From JBKPNJ01 sp963695705 (GTDB lineage: Bacteria > Actinomycetota > Actinomycetes > Propionibacteriales > Nocardioidaceae): DNA of 64,000 bases. The position numbers and the translations under genes are program-made. Positions 1 through 7,754 of the stretch are shown here, piece by piece. The stretch lies in assembly GCA_963695705.1 (NCBI GenBank), contig CAVOHB010000009.1, positions 682,001-746,000 on the forward strand, read 5' to 3'. The notes under the pieces were generated by a model that was given only the letters and a program-made list of their open reading frames with translations, searched no databases and was not told the origin of the DNA. Each line of letters starts with the position of its first letter. The first letter of the stretch is position 1.

Positions 1-133
1 CGGTCACCGAGGGGTCGTCGATCTGGAGGTTGAGCGCCTTCTCGGTGATCGTCAGGTGTCCGGTGCTCGAGACCGGGAGGAACTCGGTCAGCCCCTCGAC
101 AATGCCCAGCAGCACCGCGCTGAGGAAATCCAT
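1..133 (-). CDS. uppP: Undecaprenyl-diphosphatase, N-terminal part (cut by window edge)
   Basis: Only the first 44 codons lie in the window; the frame is open at the left edge. The protein starts MDFLSAVLLGIVEGLTEFLP and continues into VSSTGHL, the glutamate-containing signature of the UppP/BacA family. These integral membrane enzymes dephosphorylate undecaprenyl pyrophosphate to recycle the lipid carrier for peptidoglycan and other wall polymers. Its ATG follows the stop of the upstream oxidoreductase gene by one base (TGA-G-ATG), so the two are probably translated from one message. The carrier-recycling role links it functionally to the polysaccharide locus far downstream, although there is no physical operon. 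Confidence 0.9.
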   Translation of the reverse strand, partial: MDFLSAVLLGIVEGLTEFLPVSSTGHLTITEKALNLQIDDPSVT

Positions 134-134
134 C

Positions 135-1184
135 TCAGCCCCCCAGGCCGCTGTCGTCCAGAGCCCCGGCGACTGTACGCAAGGTTTCACCGACCACCGT
201 CGGATCGCCGGCCGGACAGGACACGATAAGGGTCGTGACCCCAGCGCCGGCGAACTCGTGCAGCCGTTCGGCGATCCGTTGTCTCGGTCCCAGCAACGAG
301 GTGCGGTCGATGAAGTCGAACGGCACCGCCGCCATCGCCTCGCGATGCCGCCTGTCCAGATAGAGGTCCTGCACGTGCTCGGCTGCAGCCTCGAATCCCA
401 TCCGGACCGCCTGCTGGTTGTAGAAGTTCTCCCGGCGGCTCCCCATCCCGCCGATGTACAGGGCGGCATACGCCCGCAGCTGGTCGGCGCAGGTCTCGAG
501 GTCGTCGCCGACGACGACGGGCACGGTCGGTGCGACGTCGAACCCGGACGGGCTGCGACCCGAGCGGGCCAGGCCCTTGCTGATACGGGCCAGCGACTCG
601 CCGGCGTCCCGCGGGGAGAAGAAGATCGCCAGCCACCCGTCACAGATCTCGGCCGCCAGTTCCACGTTCCTGGGTCCGACCGCCGCCAGGTAGATCGGGA
701 TCGACTCGCTGCCCGGCTTCACCGTCAGCCTCAGCGCCTTGCCGGCTCCGCCCGGGAGCGGCAGCGGGAAGTGTTCGCCGTCATGGCGTACCGGCTGGCC
801 CGTGAGTGCCAGCCGCACGATGTCGACGTACTCGCGGGTCCGTGCCAGCGGCTTGTCGAAGGGCACGCCGTGCCAGCCCTCCGACACCTGCGGACCCGAC
901 ACGCCCAGCCCCAGCCGGAACCGGCCCTGCGAGAGCAGGTCGAGGGTCGCCGCGGTCATCGCCGTCATCGCGGGCGTACGAGCCGGGATCTGCATGACCG
1001 CGCTGCCGATGCCGATCCGCGAGGTCTGCGCGGCGATCCAGGACAGGACCGCCGGTGAGTCGGAGCCATACGCCTCAGCCACCCACACCGAGTCGTACCC
1101 CAGCTGCTCGGCCGCCTTGGCGAGCTCGAGCTGCGGGCGTGCACTCGACCCGACGATGTACCCGGCGTTGACTCCAAGCCGCAT
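135..1184 (-). CDS. LLM-class F420-dependent (luciferase-like) oxidoreductase
   Basis: The 349-aa protein starting MRLGVNAGYIVGSSA has the TIM-barrel luciferase-like pattern of actinobacterial F420-dependent oxidoreductases: an early strand with an ELAKAAEQLGYDSVWVAEAY segment, then GSAVMQIPARTPAMTAMTAA and RFRLGLGVSGPQVSEGW. Family members move hydride between F420H2 (sometimes FMN) and small substrates; the substrate here cannot be read from sequence. An ATG 32 codons upstream would add an arginine-rich, poorly conserved extension, so I chose the ATG at 1184, where homology begins. It is the upstream partner of uppP in a tightly coupled pair. Confidence 0.85.
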   Translation of the reverse strand: MRLGVNAGYIVGSSARPQLELAKAAEQLGYDSVWVAEAYGSDSPAVLSWIAAQTSRIGIGSAVMQIPARTPAMTAMTAATLDLLSQGRFRLGLGVSGPQVSEGWHGVPFDKPLARTREYVDIVRLALTGQPVRHDGEHFPLPLPGGAGKALRLTVKPGSESIPIYLAAVGPRNVELAAEICDGWLAIFFSPRDAGESLARISKGLARSGRSPSGFDVAPTVPVVVGDDLETCADQLRAYAALYIGGMGSRRENFYNQQAVRMGFEAAAEHVQDLYLDRRHREAMAAVPFDFIDRTSLLGPRQRIAERLHEFAGAGVTTLIVSCPAGDPTVVGETLRTVAGALDDSGLGG

Positions 1185-1346
1185 GACCGCTGCGTCCTCT
1201 CGTCGACCAGTCCCAGCCGGCCGTACATCTGTCCGGTGAGTCAGCCTGATGACCCAGACCGCGAACCGCCAGACAGTCATCAGCGGGGCGGTCCGCCCTC
1301 GAGCCTAGTGGCCGAGTGTGGCCGCACCTCGGCTAACGTTCGCGAC

Positions 1347-2324
1347 ATGCGGCAGCGTTTCGTCGGACGCAGTGGGCTGCAGGTCTCGCGAATCGGGCTC
1401 GGCACCATGACCTGGGGTCGCGACACCGACGAGTACGAAGCCCGCGAACAGCTGACGTCCTTCGTCGATGCCGGAGGCACCCTCCTCGACACGGCCGCCT
1501 CCTACGGCGCGAGTGAGGAGCTCGTGGGAGCGCTGATCGGCGAGGTCGTCGCCCGCGACGATGTCGTGCTCGCGACCAAGGCGGGCATCGAGGCGCGGGG
1601 GGAGACTTGGATCACCGACGTCTCCCGCGGCCGGCTCCTCACCACTCTCGATCGCTCACTGAGCCGGCTCGGCACGGACTACGTCGACCTGTGGCAGATC
1701 CATACCTGGCTGCCCGGGCTCCCGCTGGATGAGACGCTGTCCGCGGTTGACTTGGCCGTGGCCTCCGGGCGCGCGCGCTACGCGGGGATCTCCAACTACT
1801 GCGGTTGGCAGACCGCCAAGGCAGCCGGCTGGCAGCAGGCGTGGCCGGGGCGTTCCCAACTGGTGTCGACGCAGGTGGAGTACTCGCTGTTGCAGCGGGG
1901 CATCGAGCGTGAGGTCGTCGCAGCGGCGGACGACTTCGGGCTGGGGATCCTGGCCTGGGCGCCGCTCGCCGCCGGTGTGCTCACCGGCAAGTACCGCTCC
2001 GGGACCCCTTCGGACTCTCGTGGCGCGGTGGCGGAGCTGTCCGCGGACGTCGGTGCGCACCTCGACGAACGCGGGCGGGGCATCGTCGACGCGGTATGCA
2101 AGGCGGCGGACGGTCTCGGCCTGGCACCGGTGGAGGTTGCGCTGGCCTGGGTGCGGGATCGCCCAGGCGTCACTGCGCCCATCGTCGGCGCCCGCACCGC
2201 CGGTCAGCTGCGCTCGGCGCTGACCGCCGAGGACGTGGAGCTACCCGAAGAGATCGTGGCGGCTCTCGATGACGTGTCCGCGATCGGCGTTGGCTACCCC
2301 GAGCGGCTGCGCGGATCCGGATAG
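1347..2324 (+). CDS. Aldo/keto reductase
   Basis: A 325-aa NADPH-dependent aldo/keto reductase of the AKR11/Tas-like type. It begins MRQRFVGRSGLQVSRIGLGT. The catalytic tetrad is visible as D and Y in LLDTAASYGASE, K in VLATKAG and H in LWQIHTW. The cofactor end is preserved in VTAPIVGARTAGQLRSAL. Extending to an upstream ATG adds a proline-rich leader unlike the family and overlapping the divergent oxidoreductase promoter, so the ATG at 1347 is preferred. It is divergent from the LLM oxidoreductase and codirectional with the small DUF5703 gene 46 bases downstream. The substrate is unknown. Confidence 0.9.
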   Translation: MRQRFVGRSGLQVSRIGLGTMTWGRDTDEYEAREQLTSFVDAGGTLLDTAASYGASEELVGALIGEVVARDDVVLATKAGIEARGETWITDVSRGRLLTTLDRSLSRLGTDYVDLWQIHTWLPGLPLDETLSAVDLAVASGRARYAGISNYCGWQTAKAAGWQQAWPGRSQLVSTQVEYSLLQRGIEREVVAAADDFGLGILAWAPLAAGVLTGKYRSGTPSDSRGAVAELSADVGAHLDERGRGIVDAVCKAADGLGLAPVEVALAWVRDRPGVTAPIVGARTAGQLRSALTAEDVELPEEIVAALDDVSAIGVGYPERLRGSG

Positions 2325-2370
2325 ATATTTCCCCCGGCCGGATGTGGTTGGGGTTGGCATCCGGCACACT

Positions 2371-2562
2371 ATGGTGACCATGGAATACGAGTTCAGGCGA
2401 CTCTCGCTTCCACGCACGCTGCCGCGGTCGACGGTGCGCCGGTTGCTCACCGACCAGGCGGAGTACGGCGGCTGGGAGCTCGACCGGCTCCGGCTGTTCC
2501 CCGACGGCACCCGGCGGGTCACCCTGCGGCGCCGGATCATCCGGGTGAGCCGGACGATCTGA
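2371..2562 (+). CDS. DUF5703 family small protein
   Basis: A 63-aa basic protein (start MVTMEYEFRRLSLPRTLPRS). The central block YGGWELDRLRLFPDGTRRVT is the hallmark of the actinobacterial DUF5703 family, which has no assigned function. The ATG at 2380 is an equally possible start. Family members commonly sit beside an M20 peptidase, as here, where the convergent peptidase gene ends 14 bases away. No signal peptide or membrane segment is visible; it is probably a soluble cytoplasmic protein. Confidence 0.8.
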   Translation: MVTMEYEFRRLSLPRTLPRSTVRRLLTDQAEYGGWELDRLRLFPDGTRRVTLRRRIIRVSRTI

Positions 2563-2576
2563 TCGCACGCCAGGCA

Positions 2577-3881
2577 TCAGGCCAGGTCGAGGAACCGGTC
2601 CAGAACCCTCGCACCGAACTCCAACGCATCGATCGGCACCCGCTCGTCGACGCCGTGGAACAGCGCGCTGAAGTCGAGGTCGTCCGGCAGCCGAAGAGGT
2701 GAGAATCCGTAACCAGGTATGCCGATCCTGCTCCACGACTTCGCGTCCGTGCCGCCGAACATGAGGTAGGGCGCGACTCTGGCGCCGGGGTCATGCTCCA
2801 GCAGCGCCGTGCACATCGCCTCGATGAGATGCCCCTCGAACGGCGCTTCCAGGGCGACGTCCTCGTGCACGACCTCGATGTCCACCTCGTCACCGACCAG
2901 GGCGGTGATGGTCTCGAGGAACTCGTCCCTACCGCCGGGCAGGAACCTTCCGTCGACGTACGCCACCGCCTCCCCCGGCACGACGTTGAGCTTGTAGCCG
3001 GCCTCCAGCATCGTGGGGTTGCTGGTGTTTCTCAGCGCGGCGCCGAGCATCCGGCGCTGCGGACCGAAATGCCCGAGGGCCCGTTCGAGGTCGGACGCGT
3101 CGTCGCCGGTGATGTCCGCGATCTCAGCGAGCAGCGCTGTCATCGTCTCCGTGATCTCCACCGGCCAGGAGTGGCGGCCCACGCGCGCCACGGCTTCGGC
3201 GAGTGTGGTGATCGGGTTGCGCTCCTGCAGCAGCGAACCGTGGCCGGCAACGCCCTTCGCACGGAGCTTGAGCCAGACCATGCCCTTCTCCGCGGTCTCT
3301 ATCAGGTATAGACGTTGACCGTTGAGTGTCACCGAGTAGCCGCCGACCTCCCCGATCGCCTCGCTGCACCCTTCGAGCGCGTCACGATGGTGCTCGGCCA
3401 GCCAACGGGCGCCGTAGAGACCGCCGGCCTCCTCGTCCGCGGTGAAGCACAGCACGATCGGGCGCCCCGGTATCCGGCCCGCCCGTGTCCGGGCCCGCAC
3501 GACCGACAGCACCATCGCATCGAAGTCCTTCATGTCGATCGCGCCACGACCCCAGAGGTAGCCGTCCTGGATCTCACCGGCGAACGGGTCGACCTGCCAG
3601 TCCGTGGCCTGCGCCGGCACGACATCGAGGTGTCCATGGACGAGCAGGGCGTCGCCGGCGCTGTGGTCGCCCCAGCGTGCCACCAGCGTCGTGCGGCCCG
3701 GGTCGGACTCGAACAGCTCCGCCTCGATCCCCACCTCGTCGAGCAGGCTGGCGACGTGCTCCGCCGCCTTGCGCTCCCCTGGTCCCTCGTTGTTACCGTA
3801 GTTCGACGTGTCGAACCTGATCAGGTCTCGACAAATCTCGACGACCTCGGCTTCAGGGGGGTGGGACAGCTCTGCGGTCAT
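2577..3881 (-). CDS. M20/M25/M40 family metallopeptidase
   Basis: A 434-aa zinc-dependent exo- or dipeptidase/deacylase of the ArgE/DapE/CPG2 superfamily. The metal-binding order is clear: LLVHGHLDVVP (first His and Asp), WGRGAIDMKDFDAM (bridging Asp), TADEEAGGLYGARWL (Glu pair), DGRFLPGG in the dimerisation region, and a late His in MFGGTDAKSW-context sequence. The start MTAELSHPPEAEVVEICRDL is preferred over an ATG five codons upstream because homology begins here. Its 3' end faces the DUF5703 gene and its 5' end faces tRNA-Leu. The substrate is not predictable. Confidence 0.9.
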   Translation of the reverse strand: MTAELSHPPEAEVVEICRDLIRFDTSNYGNNEGPGERKAAEHVASLLDEVGIEAELFESDPGRTTLVARWGDHSAGDALLVHGHLDVVPAQATDWQVDPFAGEIQDGYLWGRGAIDMKDFDAMVLSVVRARTRAGRIPGRPIVLCFTADEEAGGLYGARWLAEHHRDALEGCSEAIGEVGGYSVTLNGQRLYLIETAEKGMVWLKLRAKGVAGHGSLLQERNPITTLAEAVARVGRHSWPVEITETMTALLAEIADITGDDASDLERALGHFGPQRRMLGAALRNTSNPTMLEAGYKLNVVPGEAVAYVDGRFLPGGRDEFLETITALVGDEVDIEVVHEDVALEAPFEGHLIEAMCTALLEHDPGARVAPYLMFGGTDAKSWSRIGIPGYGFSPLRLPDDLDFSALFHGVDERVPIDALEFGARVLDRFLDLA

Positions 3882-3970
3882 GCCTCCATCCTGCACCCTG
3901 CATCATCCCCCCGTTTGGTCGCTCGTTTGCTAGGGTGGCGGCCGCTGCAGTGCGGATCGCTGCATCCCCT

Positions 3971-4055
3971 GTCCGGGTGGCGGAATAGGTAGACGCGCTA
4001 GCTTGAGGTGCTAGTGCCCCAAAAGGGCATGGGGGTTCAAGTCCCCCCTCGGACA
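3971..4055 (+). tRNA. tRNA-Leu (anticodon GAG)
   Basis: An 85-nt class II tRNA. The acceptor arms GTCCGGG (3971-3977) and CTCGGAC (4048-4054) pair with one G-U, and the discriminator base is A4055; CCA is not encoded. The anticodon stem CTAGC/GCTAG closes loop TTGAGGT, giving anticodon GAG (4005-4007), followed by the long variable arm expected of tRNA-Leu and a GGTTCAAGTCC T-arm. Such tRNA genes are common integration targets, and a broken integrase lies just downstream. Confidence 0.96.
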
Positions 4056-4065
4056 CTTAGATAGG

Positions 4066-4102
4066 CTCCTGACCTGCCGAAGCGCAGTCAGGAGTTTCTT
4101 TT
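4066..4102 (+). terminator. Rho-independent terminator after tRNA-Leu
   Basis: An 8-bp perfect stem, CTCCTGAC (4066-4073) with GTCAGGAG (4087-4094), is followed at once by TTTCTTTT. It lies 10 bases past the tRNA 3' end and should end the tRNA transcript. Confidence 0.85.
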
Positions 4103-4138
4103 GGGCTCCGAGGCCCAACCAAAGCCCAACGGGCTACC

Positions 4139-4774
4139 TACGGCTATGGATCACCGCCGGAGGCGGCGGCCTCGACCGACTTCGAGACCTATGGGCTGGC
4201 CTGCGTCGCGCAGATCGTCGAGTTGACTCCGAGACAGTCTCGCTACCGGTCCCAGATCAGGACGCTGGCCGCGCTGACCGTTTTCGACGCACCGTGCTAC
4301 GAGTGATTGAGGACACGACCGAGGCAGACGTCAAACGGTGGCTGATCCACTGGCCACGGGCGATCAAGACAACGGCTAACTACCACGGCCTGCTGTACGG
4401 GGTGTTCCAGCACGCCGTCGAGGCCGGGTTGATCCCTATCAACCCGTGCGCGAAGACGGCACCCACCCGCAAGGCGATCCGCGCGAAGGCTCCCGATCAC
4501 GTCTACCTGACTGAGCCGGAGCACGAAACTCTCCTCGCCGCCGCCAACGAGGACATCCGTGACCTGATCACCGTTGCGGTTGGCACCGGGCTCCGGTTCG
4601 GAGGGATCACCGCCCTGGGGGGTCGATGGCATCGACCTGTCGCACAGCGTCCTGCACGTGAACAAGGCATGGAAGCGCGACGGCCAGGACGTGACCGGCG
4701 AGGGTGGGCTCTGCACCGCGGTGCGCTCTCTGCGCGGTGGGAAGATCGAGCGGTACGAGGGGCGTGACCAGTGA
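4139..4774 (+). pseudogene. Broken tyrosine-recombinase (phage-type integrase) remnant
   Basis: Three consecutive frames spell one integrase. The first (about 4139-4290) gives SRYRSQIRTLAALTVF; the second (4294-4615) gives the SAM-like core-binding part including YHGLLYGVFQHAVEAGLIP and NPCAKTAP, then LITVAVGTGLRFGG, which holds the first catalytic Arg; the third (about 4620-4700) gives DGIDLSHSVLHVNKAWKRDG. Shifts fall near 4290 and 4618. The C-terminal catalytic block (H-x-x-R and the Tyr nucleophile) is missing, so the enzyme is dead even if the shifts are sequencing errors. Its place 80 bp past tRNA-Leu marks an old integration site. Confidence 0.8.
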
Positions 4775-4929
4775 TCGGCGCGATATCGAGACCCTGGCGA
4801 ACGCCGTCGGCAGGCGCATTGGCGTTATCGCTGTCCACGCCCGCCCGCGACCGTGGTGAAGGGATCCAGGATTGGATCGATGCGGGCGTTGCCGCTTCCG
4901 AGGCCCGGTCTCTGCATCGGACGCAGCGG

Positions 4930-7014
4930 TCAGAGCGAGGTTGAGGCTCGGTGGGGAGGATCGGCTTCCTCGGCCAGTCTCGTGCACAGCTGTTCAAGCG
5001 TCGATCGCAGTACGCCGCGCGCCAGCCCGTCGAGAGCGGACTCGCCAGGCTGACCGTCCCGGACTACGAAGAGCAGCGCGTCGAGTGACGGCGTGGAGCC
5101 GGGAGGCACGGCCGCGCTGAGTGCTCGCTCCATCGAGTCGATCGCAGCGCTGAGCCGCGGGGACGGCTCTTCTAGGCCGAGGTCGGACCGCCAAGGAGCG
5201 CCCGGTCGGGCGGTGGCAAAAACGGTCTTGGCGCGCGCCGGCGCGTGAGCGAGCGCCTCGGTGACCGCCTCGGCCCAGCCCGTGAGGATGGTGAGATCGT
5301 CGACGTCGATCACCCGTGGACTCTGTTGCCCCGACACTGGGTCTGGTGACTCAGAACGTGTGTCGGAGGCCCGGATCTGGTGGACAGCGACATCGAAGTA
5401 GTGGGTCCCCGAATCGACCGGCCAGCGGCCGTCGGCACTCCGCCTGGTCGCGCGAGCCCCGCAGATGGTCAGGAGCACGCCCTGTGCGCCCGGCTCGAGC
5501 GAGATCTCGCGGGTCCCCTGGGCGGGGTCCTTCCACAGTGCGACTACGGGTGAAGGCTCGTATCCGGCGGGCTTCGAGCGCTGTGCCATGCCGAACGATG
5601 TCAGCGTCATGACGGCCGAGCCGGGGTCATCGGCCAGCACACTCGCGTACCGCGCCGACCAGCGGGAAGGGAGCTGCGGGCCATCGAGCAGCGCGGTCGA
5701 AACAATCGTGGGGCCGATGGCTCGGATGAGCTCCGCCACATCGTCGTTCTGCGCGAGGTCCTCGCACACCAACGAGACGATCGTGATGCCTTCGCCGACT
5801 TCGACGACCTGGACGGACCGGCGGGGTACGTCGATGGCCTCCCACCAGCGAACGTGGGGATGAAGCGCGCCACCAAGGTGGTACTGGTAGATCTGTCGTT
5901 CGTCGAGCGACCAGCGATGATGCTTGTCCTGGCGAACGTGGAACCACCGTCCAGCGGAAGCGCTGGGCGGCGGTCCGCCCTTTTCGAGTCTCGAGTTCAC
6001 GCCGACATGCATCTGGTTCCCGCCGAACTCGCCCGCCCGGGGTGAGCGCAGACGCAACCCGGCTTGCAGGTAGCTCACACCGTGGCGGCCCAACAGCGCT
6101 TCGAGCGCGTCGAGCTCGCTCTCCTCGATGGCGCTCTCCGGCAGAAGGACGACATCGACGGTCCCGACCTCGCCCCGGGCCGCAACGAGCAACCGGTCGA
6201 CGAGATCCAGGTCGAGCGGTTCCTCCGGTGCGAACTCGAAGAAGCCGAACGGCTCCTTCGCCAGCCTCTGGACGGAGTTCTCGACGGCCCGGAAGTCAGA
6301 CTCTCTGACCTTCAGCGGCCACGGCAGCAGCAAGAGCTGGGCGTGCTCGGCCTGGGGGTCCGTACCGCGATGACGCGCGGGCATCTTGTGCCAGCGGGTC
6401 TCCAGACCCGGACGATAGACACAGGCGTAGCGCGAGAACGAGGCCCTTCCCGTGGGTGGGGTGCGGATCTTCGGGAGTACTCGAACGAACCGCGACGGCA
6501 TGCGAGCGAGCGAGCCGGCCCTCGCCAGGAGCTCGCGGCCCTGGGCGCGATAGCAGCACGCCTCTCCGTCGGAACGGTCCAGCGCGACGAACAGGCCGGC
6601 GCACGCTTCGTCCGCGATCGCATGGAGAGTCAGGAGCGCTTCGCAGACCAGCCAGTCCCGGCCGGCCGCCAGATCTTCGAGCGGGATCTCGTCCCGCTCC
6701 CGAAGGACAGCCCAGTTCTCCGCCACAAGCTCAGGAACGAGACCATCTCGATCCTCGACCCACGCACTCCATCGTCGCCCTGCCTGCCCGACCGCGTCGC
6801 TCCAGCTGGCATCGCCGCCCGGGGGCCACTGCATTCCGTCCGGCGGGGAAAACACGAACCGATACGCCTCGGAGCGTTCAAGAATCACGTCGGTGAGCGC
6901 GAACACATCCGGCGGCCACTCGAGCAACTCATCCGTGATTGGGCTTCCCGCGGCCGCCTGCCAGGTGGACGCGAGCGTCGGCTCTCCCACACGGGCATGG
7001 ACCTGCGTGCTCAT
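4930..7014 (-). CDS. Large protein with carbon-nitrogen hydrolase (nitrilase-fold) core, function unknown
   Basis: A 694-aa protein with no signal peptide or membrane segment. Residues about 225-520 read as a nitrilase-superfamily fold: an opening strand QLLLLPWPLKV, the putative catalytic Glu293 in DVVLLPESAIEE, Lys364 in HVRQDKHHRW and Cys417 in VSLVCEDLAQ. That is the Glu-Lys-Cys triad in the right order, although the E-K and K-C distances (71 and 53) differ from typical amidases. The N-terminal 220 residues and C-terminal 170 residues match nothing I recognise; the tail is helical and acidic. The ATG overlaps the upstream hydrolase stop (ATGA, 7011-7014), so the two are cotranslated. In some phage-defence proteins a nitrilase domain is fused to a reverse transcriptase (DRT type 1); no RT is present here. 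It could be a defence or signalling effector, or an amidase of accessory metabolism. Confidence 0.75.
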   Translation of the reverse strand: MSTQVHARVGEPTLASTWQAAAGSPITDELLEWPPDVFALTDVILERSEAYRFVFSPPDGMQWPPGGDASWSDAVGQAGRRWSAWVEDRDGLVPELVAENWAVLRERDEIPLEDLAAGRDWLVCEALLTLHAIADEACAGLFVALDRSDGEACCYRAQGRELLARAGSLARMPSRFVRVLPKIRTPPTGRASFSRYACVYRPGLETRWHKMPARHRGTDPQAEHAQLLLLPWPLKVRESDFRAVENSVQRLAKEPFGFFEFAPEEPLDLDLVDRLLVAARGEVGTVDVVLLPESAIEESELDALEALLGRHGVSYLQAGLRLRSPRAGEFGGNQMHVGVNSRLEKGGPPPSASAGRWFHVRQDKHHRWSLDERQIYQYHLGGALHPHVRWWEAIDVPRRSVQVVEVGEGITIVSLVCEDLAQNDDVAELIRAIGPTIVSTALLDGPQLPSRWSARYASVLADDPGSAVMTLTSFGMAQRSKPAGYEPSPVVALWKDPAQGTREISLEPGAQGVLLTICGARATRRSADGRWPVDSGTHYFDVAVHQIRASDTRSESPDPVSGQQSPRVIDVDDLTILTGWAEAVTEALAHAPARAKTVFATARPGAPWRSDLGLEEPSPRLSAAIDSMERALSAAVPPGSTPSLDALLFVVRDGQPGESALDGLARGVLRSTLEQLCTRLAEEADPPHRASTSL

Positions 7015-7745
7015 CCGGAGGCCGCTCTCGTGCTCGGTGCCAGACCGTCGCTGGCGCTCAGGTCCGCAACGGCGTCGTCGATCAGGTCGACGATGGCGTT
7101 GGGTTGCGAAGCGAGCGACGCGTGGCTGGCGTCGAGCTCGATGGTGCGTCGTGGGTTCATTCGTCCGGCCATCCGCCGCTCGGTGTCGGGGTGGATCATG
7201 CGATCGTTTGTCGAGACTTGGTACCAGGTCGGCTTGTGCCTCCAGGCAGGCTCCGACACGGCGTTCGCGAACGTGGAACCGATCGGCGCCTTTTGCGTGA
7301 CGGCCATCACCAATGCCTCATCGGTGGGTAGGTCCTGGCAGAAGCTCTCGTGGAACTTTTCCGGCTTGATCCAGACGTAACCGTCGGAGTCCGGCGCGAC
7401 GTTTCCCACGGCTGGGGCCACGTGCCACGCACCGATCTCAGCCAGGCTCTCATCGGCCTCGGGCGCAAAGGCAGCGACGTACACCAGGCCGAGAACGTTC
7501 GGCAGGTCGCCGGCCTCGGTGATCACCGCTCCGCCATAGGAATGGCCGACGAGCAGGACCGGACCATCGACCTGCCGGACCATCTGGCGGGTGCGGTCGG
7601 CGTCGTCGACGAGGGACGTCAAGGGATTCTCCACGGCGTGGACCGAGTCGTAGCCCCGTCGGTCCAGCTCGACGATGACCTTCGCCCAGTGGGCGGCACC
7701 GCCCCAAAAGCCGTGGACGAGGACGATGTGCGGCTTGTCTCTCAT
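7011..7745 (-). CDS. Alpha/beta-fold hydrolase (esterase-like)
   Basis: A 244-aa soluble alpha/beta hydrolase. The oxyanion strand is VLVHGFWGG, the nucleophile elbow is GHSYGG with Ser69, and the acid and base are Asp181 (QVSTNDRMI) and His208 (LDASHASL), in canonical order. It resembles small actinobacterial esterases and salicylate-esterase-like proteins; the substrate cannot be assigned. Its stop overlaps the start of the nitrilase-fold gene, and the FAD oxidoreductase gene ends 9 bases upstream of... its own start side in the same direction, so all three probably form one operon running toward the tRNA. Confidence 0.88.
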   Translation of the reverse strand: MRDKPHIVLVHGFWGGAAHWAKVIVELDRRGYDSVHAVENPLTSLVDDADRTRQMVRQVDGPVLLVGHSYGGAVITEAGDLPNVLGLVYVAAFAPEADESLAEIGAWHVAPAVGNVAPDSDGYVWIKPEKFHESFCQDLPTDEALVMAVTQKAPIGSTFANAVSEPAWRHKPTWYQVSTNDRMIHPDTERRMAGRMNPRRTIELDASHASLASQPNAIVDLIDDAVADLSASDGLAPSTRAASG

Positions 7746-7754
7746 GCGGTGCTC

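Noticed and set aside
30..1058. Long plus-strand open frame of about 340 codons
   Set aside because: It is antisense to the LLM oxidoreductase, is Arg/Pro/Gly/His-rich, and shows no family pattern.
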